Positions 1-11,431 of a stretch of 64,000 bases of DNA are shown one piece after another. How positions within the stretch are numbered: position 1 is the first letter of the stretch; each line of letters starts with the position of its first letter. Made by a program: the position numbers and the translations under genes. The notes beneath the pieces were generated by a model. The model did no database searches. It saw nothing but the letters and a program-made list of their open reading frames with translations, and had not been told where the DNA came from. This DNA is from Sclerotinia nivalis (lineage: Eukaryota > Ascomycota > Leotiomycetes > Helotiales > Sclerotiniaceae), in assembly GCA_029531795.1 (NCBI GenBank), contig JAPEIS010000001.1:4588001-4652000 (forward strand), given 5' to 3'.

Positions 1-2014
1 CGTTCCCGCGGTTTAGCACCTTTCTCATACTCCAATAACACAAACTGACATCGTGGTCTTCATTTCTTGATTCTACAAGAGCTTGGAACAACGTACAAAT
101 ACACATAAATAGCAAGTTGTTGTTTTGCTTAGGGCTTGATTTGAATGCATTGTCGAGATCTAGGCTGGTGGGTGATTAGCTTCCGATTAATGGCTTCTTT
201 CACTAGCAATATATGAATAATGAGATCATTCTGAGGGGCTTAGATGGCTGATACTCTTGCGAATAATCCTTATTAGCCACTATTGAAAGGACCGTTTGTT
301 TCACTTCCACTTCAAATGAAAGCCTAATCTCCTAAAACAATGAATTAATTAAATCAATTGTCACCTATTCACCAGCTAATCATATGAATCAAGCAGTCGC
401 TGCATCATCTCAGCCAGAGACTGGTAGTAAGTAATTATTATATAATAGTCCCGCTGTATATTTTAGGTGAGATAACACTCTCTGGTACCAATTGGAAACT
501 CCTGAGCAAGAAGGACTTGAAGAATCCATGATCTAGTATCAAGATACGGGTAGCTGATTTGTGAAGTGCACAACATTCGCCTCAAAAGTAGAAAATGATA
601 TTAGATCCGTATTAGTTTTGGGCCCAAGGGAAGAATCTCGTCTAAGCTAGTGAGGTCGCTGTTATAGATTTCAGTCTTGCCAATTATTGTCGATAACCTG
701 AGAGAGTCTCAGTTATACTGGGCGAGATAAAAAACATTGAACGAGATGTTTAAACGCCTCAACGTGAAATCTTGCAATGAATTTTTTTTCCGCCTAAAAT
801 CATACCTTTCACACTCGCAGAACACTCAGAGAATCTTTTGGCCATAAGAGTCATTTAATAATATACAGCCTCCTCATCTAGCTAAAACGTAAGATCAATA
901 CACATTATACGTCTCAATCAACTCAATTAACTCAGCCTCTCATGCCAAGAGAGTTAATTTCATATACCCCTCCTTCATGTATTCGTTGATGCATTCACTC
1001 TTCTTTCCCACTCGGGTTCCGTTCCCCATCCCTTCATGATTTGAGAGTTAAGCTACCCTGAAGTTCTCAAGACGAACAGATTGGTCAAACCAATCACACA
1101 CATATTGTGTCCAGTATCCTAACAACGCGAGTATCTAGCGTGGTAGATGTTAGCAAGCGTAAGAATTGAGCGTGTGGAGGAGTAGCCGGCTTTGTTTTCC
1201 GATGTTATCCACGCCTTTTCCGGATTTTGGCTGATGTGATCTCTTTTAATATGTGATGATATAGAGACAAAGATGGCAGTGATAAATCTGATATTTTGAA
1301 AAGATTTGGTCTTCCAGCAGATACTAAGAGACGAGAGCGAAAAGCTTCATGAACATGAAACCGCTTCCACCACCTATTCATTAATCAATTTAACCGCCAA
1401 TTCTCTAGGGCTCTCCCTAATTTGTCCATCTTTCATGCCCTTTGTTTAGCAATTTCGGTGGATTCGCGCATGATCGGGAGTATAGCGAACGGAAGAAGGA
1501 ATTTATTTCTGTGTATGTCTAGGATCAACAAAGTATTTATCACTATACCAGCACGACTGTCCCTTTAGTGAAAGGAGGCTATGACCGCTTCAACAACCCC
1601 TAATTTACTTAACAATCTGTAATCTAATCTCCCCAGAATTTGCAAAAGCACTTCACTATGCCACTCACCTCTTATATTTTATTCCGAAGTTCCGTGACAT
1701 GATATGCGGAAATGGAGTTACACCATTGCAACCCTAAATGCGGGGCAAACGAAGTACAATGCGGGGTAGCTGTCAGCCTATGTTAGATACAAAATGAGAC
1801 CTCGAAACATAGCTTATCTTACTGCCAATATCTTACAGAATATAGTACTCGGGGTACATACGGTGCTGCCGTGTAATCCTGTACAGATAACCAATGAGCT
1901 GACAATTGACTTACTTCAAATTCACATAAACATTCCACAAGAAGGCGCATCTTTAATATCTATCACTCCACCCCAACGATAATTTATCTTCAACACCTCA
2001 ATCAAATACCATTC
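1..2014. other. Intergenic, no gene seen
   Basis: About 2 kb without a convincing coding region, RNA gene or repeat. Short open frames here lack family features. The sequence is AT-rich and probably includes the promoter of the nitrilase gene that follows. Confidence 0.5.
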
Positions 2015-3074
2015 ATGAAAATGGGTAAAAAGATCATCGCAGCCGCAATTCACGCCGCGCCAGTCTTTATGGATAAGAAGCGCAGCATTGAAAAAGCTAT
2101 ACGACTCATTAAAGACGGCAAAGATCAAGGAATCGACTTCTTGGTATTCCCAGAAACTTTCGTGCCTGGATATCCGGTAAATTTCATCGGATTTCATCTC
2201 AAAGTACAGTGCTAATACAGAATGCATGGATCAGTATTTTATCCAAACCTATGCACCACTAAAATACACCGGCGCGCAAGCCCAGTATGCAGAAGAAAGC
2301 GTTGTAGTTGGAGAAACAGGCGGGGATCTCCTACCTATTATGCGTATCTGCGCCGAACTTAAAATCGCGGTTTCTATTGGGATTTCTGAGCGTGTTGATG
2401 GGGGTTATACATTATTCAACTCGCAAGCCTTCATTGATACCGATGGAACATTACTAGGCGTACACCGAAAAATGCAACCCACGCACGCCGAACGCACGAT
2501 CTGGGCGCAAGGAAGCGGACACACATTACGCGTATGGCCTAGTAGTGTGGGTAGAATAGGAGGACTGGCATGTTGGGAGAATGCCATGAATAATGCACGT
2601 CAAGCATTGATTGAAGAGCGTCAGGAAATTCACGCGGCGGCATGGGCTGCTATTAGTACTATATCTGGATTTGAATTGGTGGCTGATGCGCAGATAGAGG
2701 CGTTGATGAAGAATCATGCATTGACGGCACAGGTTTGGGTTATTTGTGCGAGTAACTATGTAGATGATGGGACGTTGGAGTGGATGGAGAAAAATTTGGG
2801 ACCGCAGGATTTGGTTAAGAAGGGAGGGGGTTGGAGTGCTATTATTCATCCATTTTGTACCGTGCTGGCAGGTCCGCATACGGGAGCCGAGGAAAAATTC
2901 TTGAAAGCGGAGATTGATTTTGAGGATTTGGGAGGTGTGAAGGTGTGGATTGATGCTAGTGGGCATTATAAACGTCCTGGGATCTTCAAGTTGGAGGTAG
3001 ATAGAGCTCCGGAGTGGCCTGATGATGAGACTATGGCAAACGGGGCTTCTGCGCCTTTGATTTCACATACATAA
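2015..3074 (+). CDS. Nitrilase family C-N hydrolase
   Basis: Probably hydrolyses a nitrile to a carboxylic acid and ammonia; the substrate is not predictable. Two exons, 2015-2176 and 2235-3074, joined over a 58-bp intron, give about 333 residues, normal for fungal nitrilases. The nitrilase triad is visible: Glu47 in FPETF, Lys133 in HRKMQPT and Cys167 in ACWEN. The splice restores the conserved PGYP-YFI segment. The acceptor CAG at 2232-2234 was chosen because the earlier CAG at 2218-2220 leaves the wrong frame. There is no signal peptide, so it should be cytosolic. The N-terminus could start at the second Met (2021). It converges on the GH76-like gene downstream. The family call is firm; the specific substrate (aromatic, aliphatic or cyanide) is open. 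Confidence 0.9.
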
Positions 3075-3489
3075 TAATATAAGGGGGGATGTTTTGAGTG
3101 TATATGGCTGTTCTTGGGTTTTTTGCTTGCAGAAAATTGGCTTTGCCACCTAGGACAGTCGAAAGGGAATCTTATGTTCATTTATCCAAAAACTTTGCGC
3201 AGCTTGAAGCACGACCTTATACAAAGTTCCTTCTTCATCCCTTGAACTGACTGTGACTCTGCAAGTTCCAGCAAAATTCCAGCAACTAGCAAGAACGAAA
3301 CTTAACCTCGCATATGACATTTTCAACTGATTATAATCGGAATGCTTGAATAATGTTACAATGATGTAGTTGAATCTATACTTCCATTACCTCATGTAAC
3401 AGATTTTGAAATGCATACATTTGAAATCCTTGATTCATTCATTTGGTTAAACTCATTGGACTTTCTTATCTTTCCTCACAATTACTCCC
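3075..3489. other. Convergent 3' spacer
   Basis: 415 bp between the convergent nitrilase and GH76-like genes, presumably 3' untranslated regions and polyadenylation signals. No other feature seen. Confidence 0.5.
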
Positions 3490-4713
3490 CTAGCCAGTTT
3501 CCGCAGCATGAAGTATTCTCGCCCAACTCGCACAGCCAAGCATAGTCTTGCACAAATTTCCTTGTTCATCCCTTTCCTGTCCATTAATCTCCAGAGTCTT
3601 GTTCAAGCCAAACCTATCATTAAACTTTCTCACATGATCTTCAGAGATTGCATACGGACGACTACCGCGATAATACAATTGATCCTCTGGATCTAACATG
3701 AAATCTCTTCCCCAATTCGCAATACGACGGATTTCATGACGAAGTTGTTGAGTATGGGTATGCTTGGAAAGGGCGACATAACCGTCGACTAGATGATGTA
3801 GGAAGAACGATCCATCCGAGAGCATTCTTTGAGAGGGATCAGGAATACAGTGATCAAATAGGGGTGACTCAGGATTCATTGCCGATTCTGCAATTTCTAT
3901 TGCTGATTTCAAATGCTCTTCGTTGCCAGTAGCTTCATAAGCAAGGGTGAAACCGTGAATAGCGAATCCAGTATTGTATGTCCATTTCATAGGATTTACT
4001 TCCGTCGATCCGTCTTCCTTATATGCTAGTTGATCCCATATAAGTTTGTCTTCAGGATCTTGCAAATTTTGTTTGAGCCAATTTAATGCTCGTAAACCGA
4101 AGGCTATTAAATCATTATTGTGACTGATTCTCGCTAGTCTAAAGGCTGATATAGCGGCTGGCCCAGTGGAACAAGCTGCTCGAGCCTTATCGTTAGAGAT
4201 ATGCCATGGAATACCTCCATCATATCGTCCAGATGGAATTATAAAATTGCACAAAATATCCCTCGCTTGGTCCAGATATCTGGTCTCCCCCGTAGCTTCG
4301 AATGAAGATATGAAAGCTTGAACGGCATGAGCATTATCATCATAATAAATGTCATTATTTCCTGGAAACATCTTCCAAGCGCAAAATGCATAGCGTTCAG
4401 GGTTCCAGTATTCTTGATGTACTGAGACGGCTTGGGATATTCGCTGAGGAGTGAGACAATCGGCTGTGGCATGGAGCATTATTGAGACGGGCCATACTAC
4501 ATATCCGAAATCATTTTCTGCACCAAGAGTACTTTCGGACTTTACTTTGCCCTGAAATTGGTTGTTCTTTTCCGAGTAAAAGTATTGAAAGGTTCTTTCG
4601 GTTAGGGCGGATGATTCGGTATTAGGAATGTGTGTATGAAATGACGCGGGAGGGCGCTGCTGATGCACAGGCTGATGCCGAAGTACCTCTTGAATTTTCT
4701 TGAGATGGTGCAT
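3490..4713 (-). CDS. GH76-like (alpha/alpha)6-barrel glycosidase
   Basis: Single-exon gene of 407 residues with the six-hairpin glycosidase pattern. It has repeated helix-turn motifs of the form YEATGxxxYLxxA, an Asp-Asp pair at residues 125-126 (YYDDNAH) where GH76 alpha-1,6-mannanases carry their catalytic Asp-Asp, and the WTYNTGF segment typical of that fold. Family knowledge points to cleavage of mannan-like or other glycan substrates. Oddly, there is no N-terminal signal peptide (it starts MHHLKKIQEV), unlike the wall-associated Dfg5/Dcw1 and secreted GH76 enzymes, so an intracellular role or non-classical secretion is possible. A related six-hairpin family (epimerase-like or GH88/105-like) remains an alternative. 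Confidence 0.75.
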   Translation of the reverse strand: MHHLKKIQEVLRHQPVHQQRPPASFHTHIPNTESSALTERTFQYFYSEKNNQFQGKVKSESTLGAENDFGYVVWPVSIMLHATADCLTPQRISQAVSVHQEYWNPERYAFCAWKMFPGNNDIYYDDNAHAVQAFISSFEATGETRYLDQARDILCNFIIPSGRYDGGIPWHISNDKARAACSTGPAAISAFRLARISHNNDLIAFGLRALNWLKQNLQDPEDKLIWDQLAYKEDGSTEVNPMKWTYNTGFAIHGFTLAYEATGNEEHLKSAIEIAESAMNPESPLFDHCIPDPSQRMLSDGSFFLHHLVDGYVALSKHTHTQQLRHEIRRIANWGRDFMLDPEDQLYYRGSRPYAISEDHVRKFNDRFGLNKTLEINGQERDEQGNLCKTMLGCASWARILHAAETG

Positions 4714-5401
4714 TGTGGTATGTAGTACAGTATTGGAAAAACGTGTAAACGAGATGGAAGGTGGTGATGTTTGATGATGAAAGAGAAAGAGATTTGGATT
4801 TACGAGATGGCACGTGAATAACTACATTGCAGTTGCCTAGCGGGGTTCAGTGTTTGTCACGGGACCACGCGACACAGATCTTTAGCGTGTTTGCTCCACA
4901 TGAGAGCCCGAAGGTCAGAAAGTGTGGGCCGGGAGGCAAAACTTCAACTGATGTTCCTTAGCATCGCACCAACAAGAACAGATTAAGCTTATTATAAACA
5001 ATTCATAGCAATGTATAATTTGTGAACAATATACTTGACTTTAAATTGATATAAGTAGCAGCTTCATCATTTATCCATCAGCTGCTCTTCCGGCTCTCAT
5101 CACAAATAAATCGTCTAGTCTTAGGTTATGTTTCTAGCTGAGAACTACCTAGTAAATAAATACTTCCCAATTAAACAAACGAACCGTTGTCTAAAAGGGC
5201 ATTTAAACTAAGTCGAGGATCATCTAGTAAACAAATATCACAGAGATTGTATAGTGACTCTTCCTCATTACCCGTGAGTAGAGTGTATACAATATTCCTC
5301 GTTATGACATACAGATGATAAAGAGTGCCGGACTCCACATCCTATTCCCTCCTTTGACTTTCCAGCCTCTCCCCCCCTCTTCATGCCCACGTACCCATCC
5401 T
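4714..5401. other. Intergenic, no gene seen
   Basis: 688 bp holding the GH76-like gene promoter (its upstream side) and the 3' end of the next minus-strand gene. No supported coding region. Confidence 0.5.
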
Positions 5402-5852
5402 CTACACATTCCCTTCCAAGCCCACAACCGTCGTTTCCCCATGTTTAAACGTCCTCAACCCCGTTCTCATAATTTTCAACTGACTCCCACAATTAGGGTC
5501 CGGACATGCAATTAACCCATCCGTCGTCATCCAATCATTTGCATGTGTAAAGCGTTGTTTTGCTGCTAGGAGGGGGAGTACCGATGCTGTCGGTATGTTA
5601 ATTTCGCTTGAGGTTATATTTTGGGGGGTGAGGGCGGGGTTGGGGAAATTGTAATAGGAGAAGAGGGGTCGAACATAAGCTATAGATGCTGATTCCCTGG
5701 CCAGCAGGTAGATGTAACATTTCCCCCTCGAGGGTAAAATGATCGCCTTCCTTGGCACCACAGAGAATTTTAGACGAGGGAGGACAAAAAACCTCGACGC
5801 GGAGATCGTAAAGCTGGAAGGAGTCATCGGTTGGTGTAGATGACGTCGCCAT
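5402..5852 (-). CDS. TIGR04076-family small protein
   Basis: Two exons on the minus strand, 5852-5675 and 5586-5402, separated by an 88-bp intron whose donor is GTTCGA, give about 120 residues. The protein resembles the TIGR04076 family: an N-terminal strand (YDLRVEVF), a CGAKEGDHF segment, then GQGISIYSL and, after splicing, SVLPLLAAKQR, NDWMTTDG and IACPDPNC. The splice joins the two halves of the conserved IYSL-xxVLPLL stretch. Function of the family is not established; the Cys pattern suggests a small folded domain, perhaps metal or redox linked. No signal peptide is seen. Confidence in the gene is good; no role can be stated. Confidence 0.75.
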
Positions 5853-6234
5853 TTTTGTGACTTGTGTTGGATTTAGAAGTTTTGCGAGGATGAATTATGT
5901 ATGCAGTGGTGGTACTAGATTTCGGGATTGGGGATTGATTCTGAGATCGTAAATTGGCGTAAGCTTAGAGGTTGCAGATTGGTATTCATCTTCGGACGAT
6001 TACCTTAATATCTAACAGGTAATCTCAATCCTACCAGATCCTAAGCTTCCAAGGATCTATTCGCACGACAATTTCGTGAGACACCGAATTGCATCGGTGT
6101 TCTAAACAATCATCGATATTCAGGTTCCAGGTTCCCCGCACAGCATGCAGCATCCCCCACTTTTGAACCCCGATAATGGAGATAACCAGATCATGGATCC
6201 CATCCAAGATATGAGTCAATGAATATCCTCGGAC
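5853..6234. other. Intergenic spacer
   Basis: 382 bp between two minus-strand genes: the promoter of the TIGR04076 gene and the 3' region of the zinc-cluster regulator. Nothing else seen. Confidence 0.5.
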
Positions 6235-8594
6235 TCAATGAAGGAGAGTGTTATCCGATAAGAAATTCCCCTCGCTCATCCAAAATCTAACATCAGTCAA
6301 TAAGCCCTCCCAGATTTCCTTATCTTTCAATAGATCTGTGCTGAAATCTGTTGTGCTGTCAGTTATTGAATTTGTGTCTGCAAAATCTCCGGTGTCTTGA
6401 TAAGCTCCAATGGGTCCGGAAACCCGGTGACTAATATTGATTGTGGTATTCATCTGATCATGGAGATTATTCTGTACTGAGGGTATATCACACCGATATG
6501 AATGATTGCTGCGATCTCGGGTTTTATCGCTAGCTTGAGATTTTAAAATCTGATACTTCTCTACAAGACTCTTGAGAAATCGTGCTTGCATAGCACAACC
6601 AGTCATCTGTGTAGCGCATTGTTGAGAGAATGTATCGGACGAGAGGAGAATCGCTTGTAACGATTGTGTCTCGAGGTCTGAACGCAGGTTCTTGGGAAGA
6701 GATACGAGTAACTATAATTTTCAGTCGTCAGATTATTGCGTCAACTCAATAGAAGCTTCGAGAATATGATATAGATACCTTTATGAGGAAGATTGCAGCA
6801 TAAGCAGTCATCACATGTACTGAATCTTGGAGAAAGTAAAGCTGCTTGAGAGGTCCAATGACTTTAGAAATGTTATCGAGCATTCCAATTGCACTTGATG
6901 AACATCGCCATAATGCTGACTTCGACACTGCAGTCCCTTTTCTCGCAGAATGAAGAGATTGTTGTAAAATATATGAGTTGAGAAGAAGCCGGAGATGTAA
7001 ACCATAGAAGTTTACAAGAAACTGCTGTGGAGGGGCGACAGTCTCTGGTGGAATTAGTTAGTTATGGACAGAATATTGGACGTTGGAATTGGCAAACCAT
7101 CTTCAAACTTCGGCAACCAATCCTTTTCCCACGTGCTAATTTCAGTATTAAGGAGTCGAGATAACATTTCTGACCGAGGGCTTTGAGCTTTTAGCTTCAT
7201 GGATGATGCAAGCTCGAGCATCTCTGCACTTATTACTCGTAGACGAACGAATGCTGAGAGGAGCATATCCCCGCTAGGTACAGCGTATGCTTCTTGATAC
7301 CATTTGCTCGCTTTAGAAATCAAATTGTTCTGGTCTATCATCCATGGTTTGTCGAGTTGTAAGCTCAGGCTGAGAAGTGTCAGAATGCACATCGCGATTT
7401 GACGCTACGTGGAGGACTAACCTTCGATTATAGACGAATAATACTAACCATGTCCTCTCAATATTTCTAGCTTCTCTAACACCCATTTCATCCTCTGAAG
7501 ATCGCGGCTTTTGCGATACTGGCTCTAATTCGTGCCATCCAAGCTCAATACACATACGGATAGCATAACCGACAAGTAGCCAAGTACGTGTCTCTGCCGG
7601 ATCTTTCCAGTAAGTAAAGATCAGGATGGCTTGTACAATCTCTGTGGACTTGATTCCCCGAGCAAATACCTTTCCAAGTAAATTCTCGGTGTGAGACCTA
7701 AGTGTGGGATGAAGTGCAGGGTGAAAAGCCTTAGAGGATGCTGACAGAATTGCTGCGAGGAGGAATGATGAACGTTGGCGAACATAGTCGAAGGTATGGA
7801 GCTTGGGATCTAGTTGACAGATGTATGGATTTAAACAACGCATGAAACTATATTCATCAGAATCGCAACGCAACCCCGGTAATTCTACTTCCGCGAGAGG
7901 TTATTGAACAAGTGGCACTTACCTATCAAATAATCCCAATGCAACAGGAAAACTGAGCATGTTACATGTGATCGGGTCATCAAAGCTATCCGCACTATGA
8001 GTTGGTGATCTCGTTGGAGGGTGAGCTTTCAGAACATCGGGTACAGAGAGTATATTTTCTAAAGAGAACTTTCCGAATTGAGCTTCTCTACTTAGTATCC
8101 CAACTTGTTGCAGTCCTCCGTTGCCCCAAGACTGCGCGGTTTGAGGTGGAGAAATATCCACTGTGCCACCTGGTGCGGGACTCGGAGTGTCATCAAAAAA
8201 GTGTGTTGTGATTGAAGACGAAGTTTCTTGATCAGAAATCGGTGTCTTTTCGATTTGTGCATTTGCTTTGTAGGTATTTCGTTTTATCCTAGTGAAAGTA
8301 AGTGCGTGACACACGATGTATTGCAATATATTAAGATTGATAATACCTTGTGCCTGGCTTTCTTCCCCTGCGATGCTGCTCAAACACGCATTCAAGCGAC
8401 TTTCGTTTGCATCGCTCACATTTCTCACCGGTGGAAGTGGATTTACACTTCAATTTTACACTTCTGCATGTCAAGCAGGCTATCTGACTGAGATATTCTT
8501 GTCAGGATCTGATCTTACGATTGTGTACGGATAATACTTGCCTAGGTACTTTCAAGCCGGAATGGCCTGTATTCATAGACTGTGATGAAGGCAT
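6235..8594 (-). CDS. Zn2Cys6 fungal-specific transcription factor
   Basis: Seven exons (8594-8538, 8483-8347, 8288-7923, 7847-7422, 7369-7098, 7044-6779, 6711-6235) with phases that all close, giving about 666 residues. Residues 22-51 form a zinc cluster: ACLTCRSVKLKC, then GEKCERCKRKSLEC, spacing C-x2-C-x6-C-x8-C-x2-C-x6-C, followed by a basic segment (RRGRKPGTR). The middle homology region of the fungal_trans type follows, with LNPYICQLDPKLHTF, EIVQAILIFTYWKDP and RMCIELGWHE, and then KPWMID and DSVHVMTAYAAIFLIK. It is a nuclear DNA-binding regulator expected to bind paired CGG-type sites. It lies next to an oxidoreductase fusion and a permease, so local control of those genes is a reasonable inference. 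The target pathway is unknown. The weakest splice is the 75-bp intron at 7922-7848. Confidence 0.85.
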
Positions 8595-9102
8595 TATTTT
8601 CAGAAAATTTCTCTTCGTGGCATTTCATTCCAGCCACAAATGTATTGCCAACCACATCAAATACATATCCATCAGATTTCGAATTTCAGGACGCATTGTA
8701 CTAATCTAGATGAATCTCCGGGGAAGATAGCTAGATAGCTTATCAGTAACCTGGGCTGGCTGTATCCCACTTTTGGTCGCTGGTTCATGCTTGCCTGCAC
8801 CTAAGTGCCGGCCTTGGTATAAGCACATACCTGCGCGCATTCAAGAATTGTACAGAAATCATATCTCTTGGATTGCTACCAGGGAGTGCAATTGGACAAA
8901 AGAGACCAACTACCTCAAAGCTGGAACGCCCGGAAATGAAGTAAAGGACGATTTAGGAAGTTTTGGCGTTCGAATTGGCGACACGATAGTAAAATCTCAG
9001 CACGTGACAGCACATCATTACACATTACCAAAGTGTGCGCATTCATATCCTGTGTAATGTTATCCTTCGAAGGTTTATTTGCAAATAATTATCGTTCTCA
9101 GA
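8595..9102. other. Intergenic spacer
   Basis: 508 bp upstream of the zinc-cluster gene and downstream of the AKR fusion. It contains a CACGTG E-box-type hexamer at 9001-9006, which may be chance. No gene seen. Confidence 0.45.
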
Positions 9103-10940
9103 TTACTGTCTATACTCCGCCCCACAATCACCCATCGCCTCGAAAATATCCTTTGCTCTTGATTTATCTAATACATTTTGTATCGCTTCTTTGTCCTCGA
9201 CACCGAGCTTGAACGAAAAGGCTTTGAGATTCTCATCAATATGCTCGCTGATTCCCATCCTTGCGCCAATTATCACAGCTCCAACATAATCGTGATCTAG
9301 GACCCACCTAATCGCCACACTTGAAACAGAAACGTTGTGTTTGGAGCCAATTGATGTGAGAACATGAAGTAGTTCTTGAAAAAGTATCCACCCTCCCCAT
9401 ATGGTGATCATTTCGAAGTATTTGCGATGGCTTGGGGTCATATTTTCGTCAAAGAGGTTTGGAGCAGGTTTCCCAACCCATTTATCTGCCAGAAATCCTC
9501 CGCACAATGAACCATAAGTGAAGAGTTTAACGTTGTGTTTCCTACAACTTTCGGCCATCTTGAATGTGGGTCGCAAGTCTATTAGAGAAAACTGAACTTG
9601 GTTTGAAACTGCCTTTACGCCGGTCTCCAGAATTTCGCACATGCGATCTGTGTCGAAGTTGCAGAGGCCCAAGTTTTGGACGTTGGGATGCTCGTCTATT
9701 AATCTTGCTGCTTCTACGTATTGATGGTCATTGTACTATACTGCTCGTTAGTATTCTTTTCCACTGTAAAAGCTAGATGTTACGTACGTCTTGCCAGTGA
9801 AATTGGAGCAATTCCACGGTCGTAGAATTGATCGCCGCGAGACGCTCGGATATGTTCGCGTTTACAACGTCTTTAGTTACTCGGATTGGTTCAAAGACCG
9901 CCCATTTTGTGGCACAGTATATTTTTTCTGAATCCTCTTGTACAGACCTGAATTGTCCCTAAAGCTCTGTTAGCAAGCTAGCTTACACTGATAGTATCTT
10001 AACTCACGAATGTAACTTCAGCATCACCATAATGATCAGCCATATCATATGCGATCAATCCAGAATCGACGTGCTTTCTAAAATGACGATCAATCTTCGA
10101 TCTAGAAGCACTTCCCCAAGCAGGACTGGAGAACTGCCATAGCCCCATGAACATTCTGGGTACTTCAGCTGATCCCAGTTGGAATGATTCTAGCGTGCTT
10201 TTGGAAGAATGAAATCCATTTGTTAAGGGGGCTTCGGTCTTCTTCCGAGATTGACCTTTGTTTCCTGCTCCTTCAACCAACTTCTCAAGACAGCATAACC
10301 CACGTTCAAAAGGAAAATTTTGCCCACGACTAACTGCGATCCCTTTGCAAGTATAAAGTGCTCCTCGCAATGCTGTAATTGTTTGAGAATCCTTGGTGGT
10401 CATTGGACGTGTCCCAGAACTGGTAAGAAGTGATTTATGTACCGCCGTCGTCGATTGCACAATATCCCCATCAATTGTTGCGAGAAGATCTAGAAAATCT
10501 TCCCCTTCATCGGTTTTCTCATCCCACTCCAACCTTTGTGTTTGCTGTATGACGCTCGTGAGAAGTTCCACACTTTCGAACCCAAATCCACAACCCATGA
10601 GACACCTGTATCTGCTTTGTATCCGCTGGAAATCTATGGTTGGTTTTGGTGATCCTTCAGATGTGGTAAACAGTTCCGGTATGGATGATGGCCGAGTGTT
10701 GGTGAGATATTTCAATGCCAGTTCCGTGAGACCAGCTGTATTCGAAGTGTTTTCTCCTAAGAGACCCCTAAGTATCGACCGCAGACCTTCCACTGGCATG
10801 TTTGCAATTATACAGTCTGTCATCATATTGACATGAGCAGCTTTCGCCGGAGACTTCATACCATGGTTTTCAGCCCCCATATTGCCGAAATGTGGTGCAA
10901 TAAAGGAGGAATCGATTGAATGATCGTTAAGAGTCTTCAT
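9103..10940 (-). CDS. Unknown domain fused to aldo/keto reductase
   Basis: Three exons (10940-10008, 9958-9788, 9735-9103) encode about 578 residues. The C-terminal part, from about residue 250, is an aldo/keto reductase. It has LGSAEVPRMFMGLWQ, the YDMADHYGDAE segment carrying the catalytic-type Asp and Tyr, then CATKW, LLQFHWQDY, LGLCNFD and the C-terminal VIIGAR coenzyme region. The first 230 or so residues form a separate domain I do not recognise, rich in helices, with a MPVEGLRSILRGLL motif and a CxxxxMxxGFGFESVEL-like core. Both parts lie in the same large exon, so the fusion is not a splicing artefact. The reductase should use NADPH to reduce a carbonyl. It is divergent from the permease with a 491-bp shared upstream region. 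The substrate is unknown. Confidence 0.85.
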
Positions 10941-11431
10941 CTGGACTGGAAGTAAAAGTTCTCATTTTGCTCGAACCGAAGCGTCTGCTTCCCAGTATAT
11001 AGACTCCCCAGTCATCTACTCACATTCCGCATCTTGTCTCTCATCTTTACATAATTCGCATGCATGTACATGTTTGGAGTTTATCGATAAATCTTGGTGG
11101 GGAAATACCTTATCATTTTGAACACCGAAAGCGCTAAAAACCCCTGAATTATTAGTGCCATCGCCCCAACGGGATCTTAATAATCCCCGGTATTTTGCTT
11201 ATCATACATCCTGCTTATCTTCCCGAGTGCATCAACTGCAAGATATTTGTAGATTTTTAACGTATTTCGACCATACCTGTTTCAATATGCGGTATCTGAG
11301 CTCAACGGACGTTCTTAAACCCTTGAAACATATATCATGTCGAGGAAAGTCCCCCTGACATCAGAATATTCGTCCATAACATTGCAAGGATTTATCGAGG
11401 GTAGCTCGAGCTCATCAATTAGCTTCTACTC
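10941..11431. promoter_or_regulatory. Shared divergent promoter region
   Basis: 491 bp between the divergently transcribed AKR fusion and the amino-acid permease. This layout is common for co-regulated fungal catabolic genes. I see scattered CGG/CCG triplets but no site I can assign with confidence to the nearby zinc-cluster factor. Confidence 0.4.
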
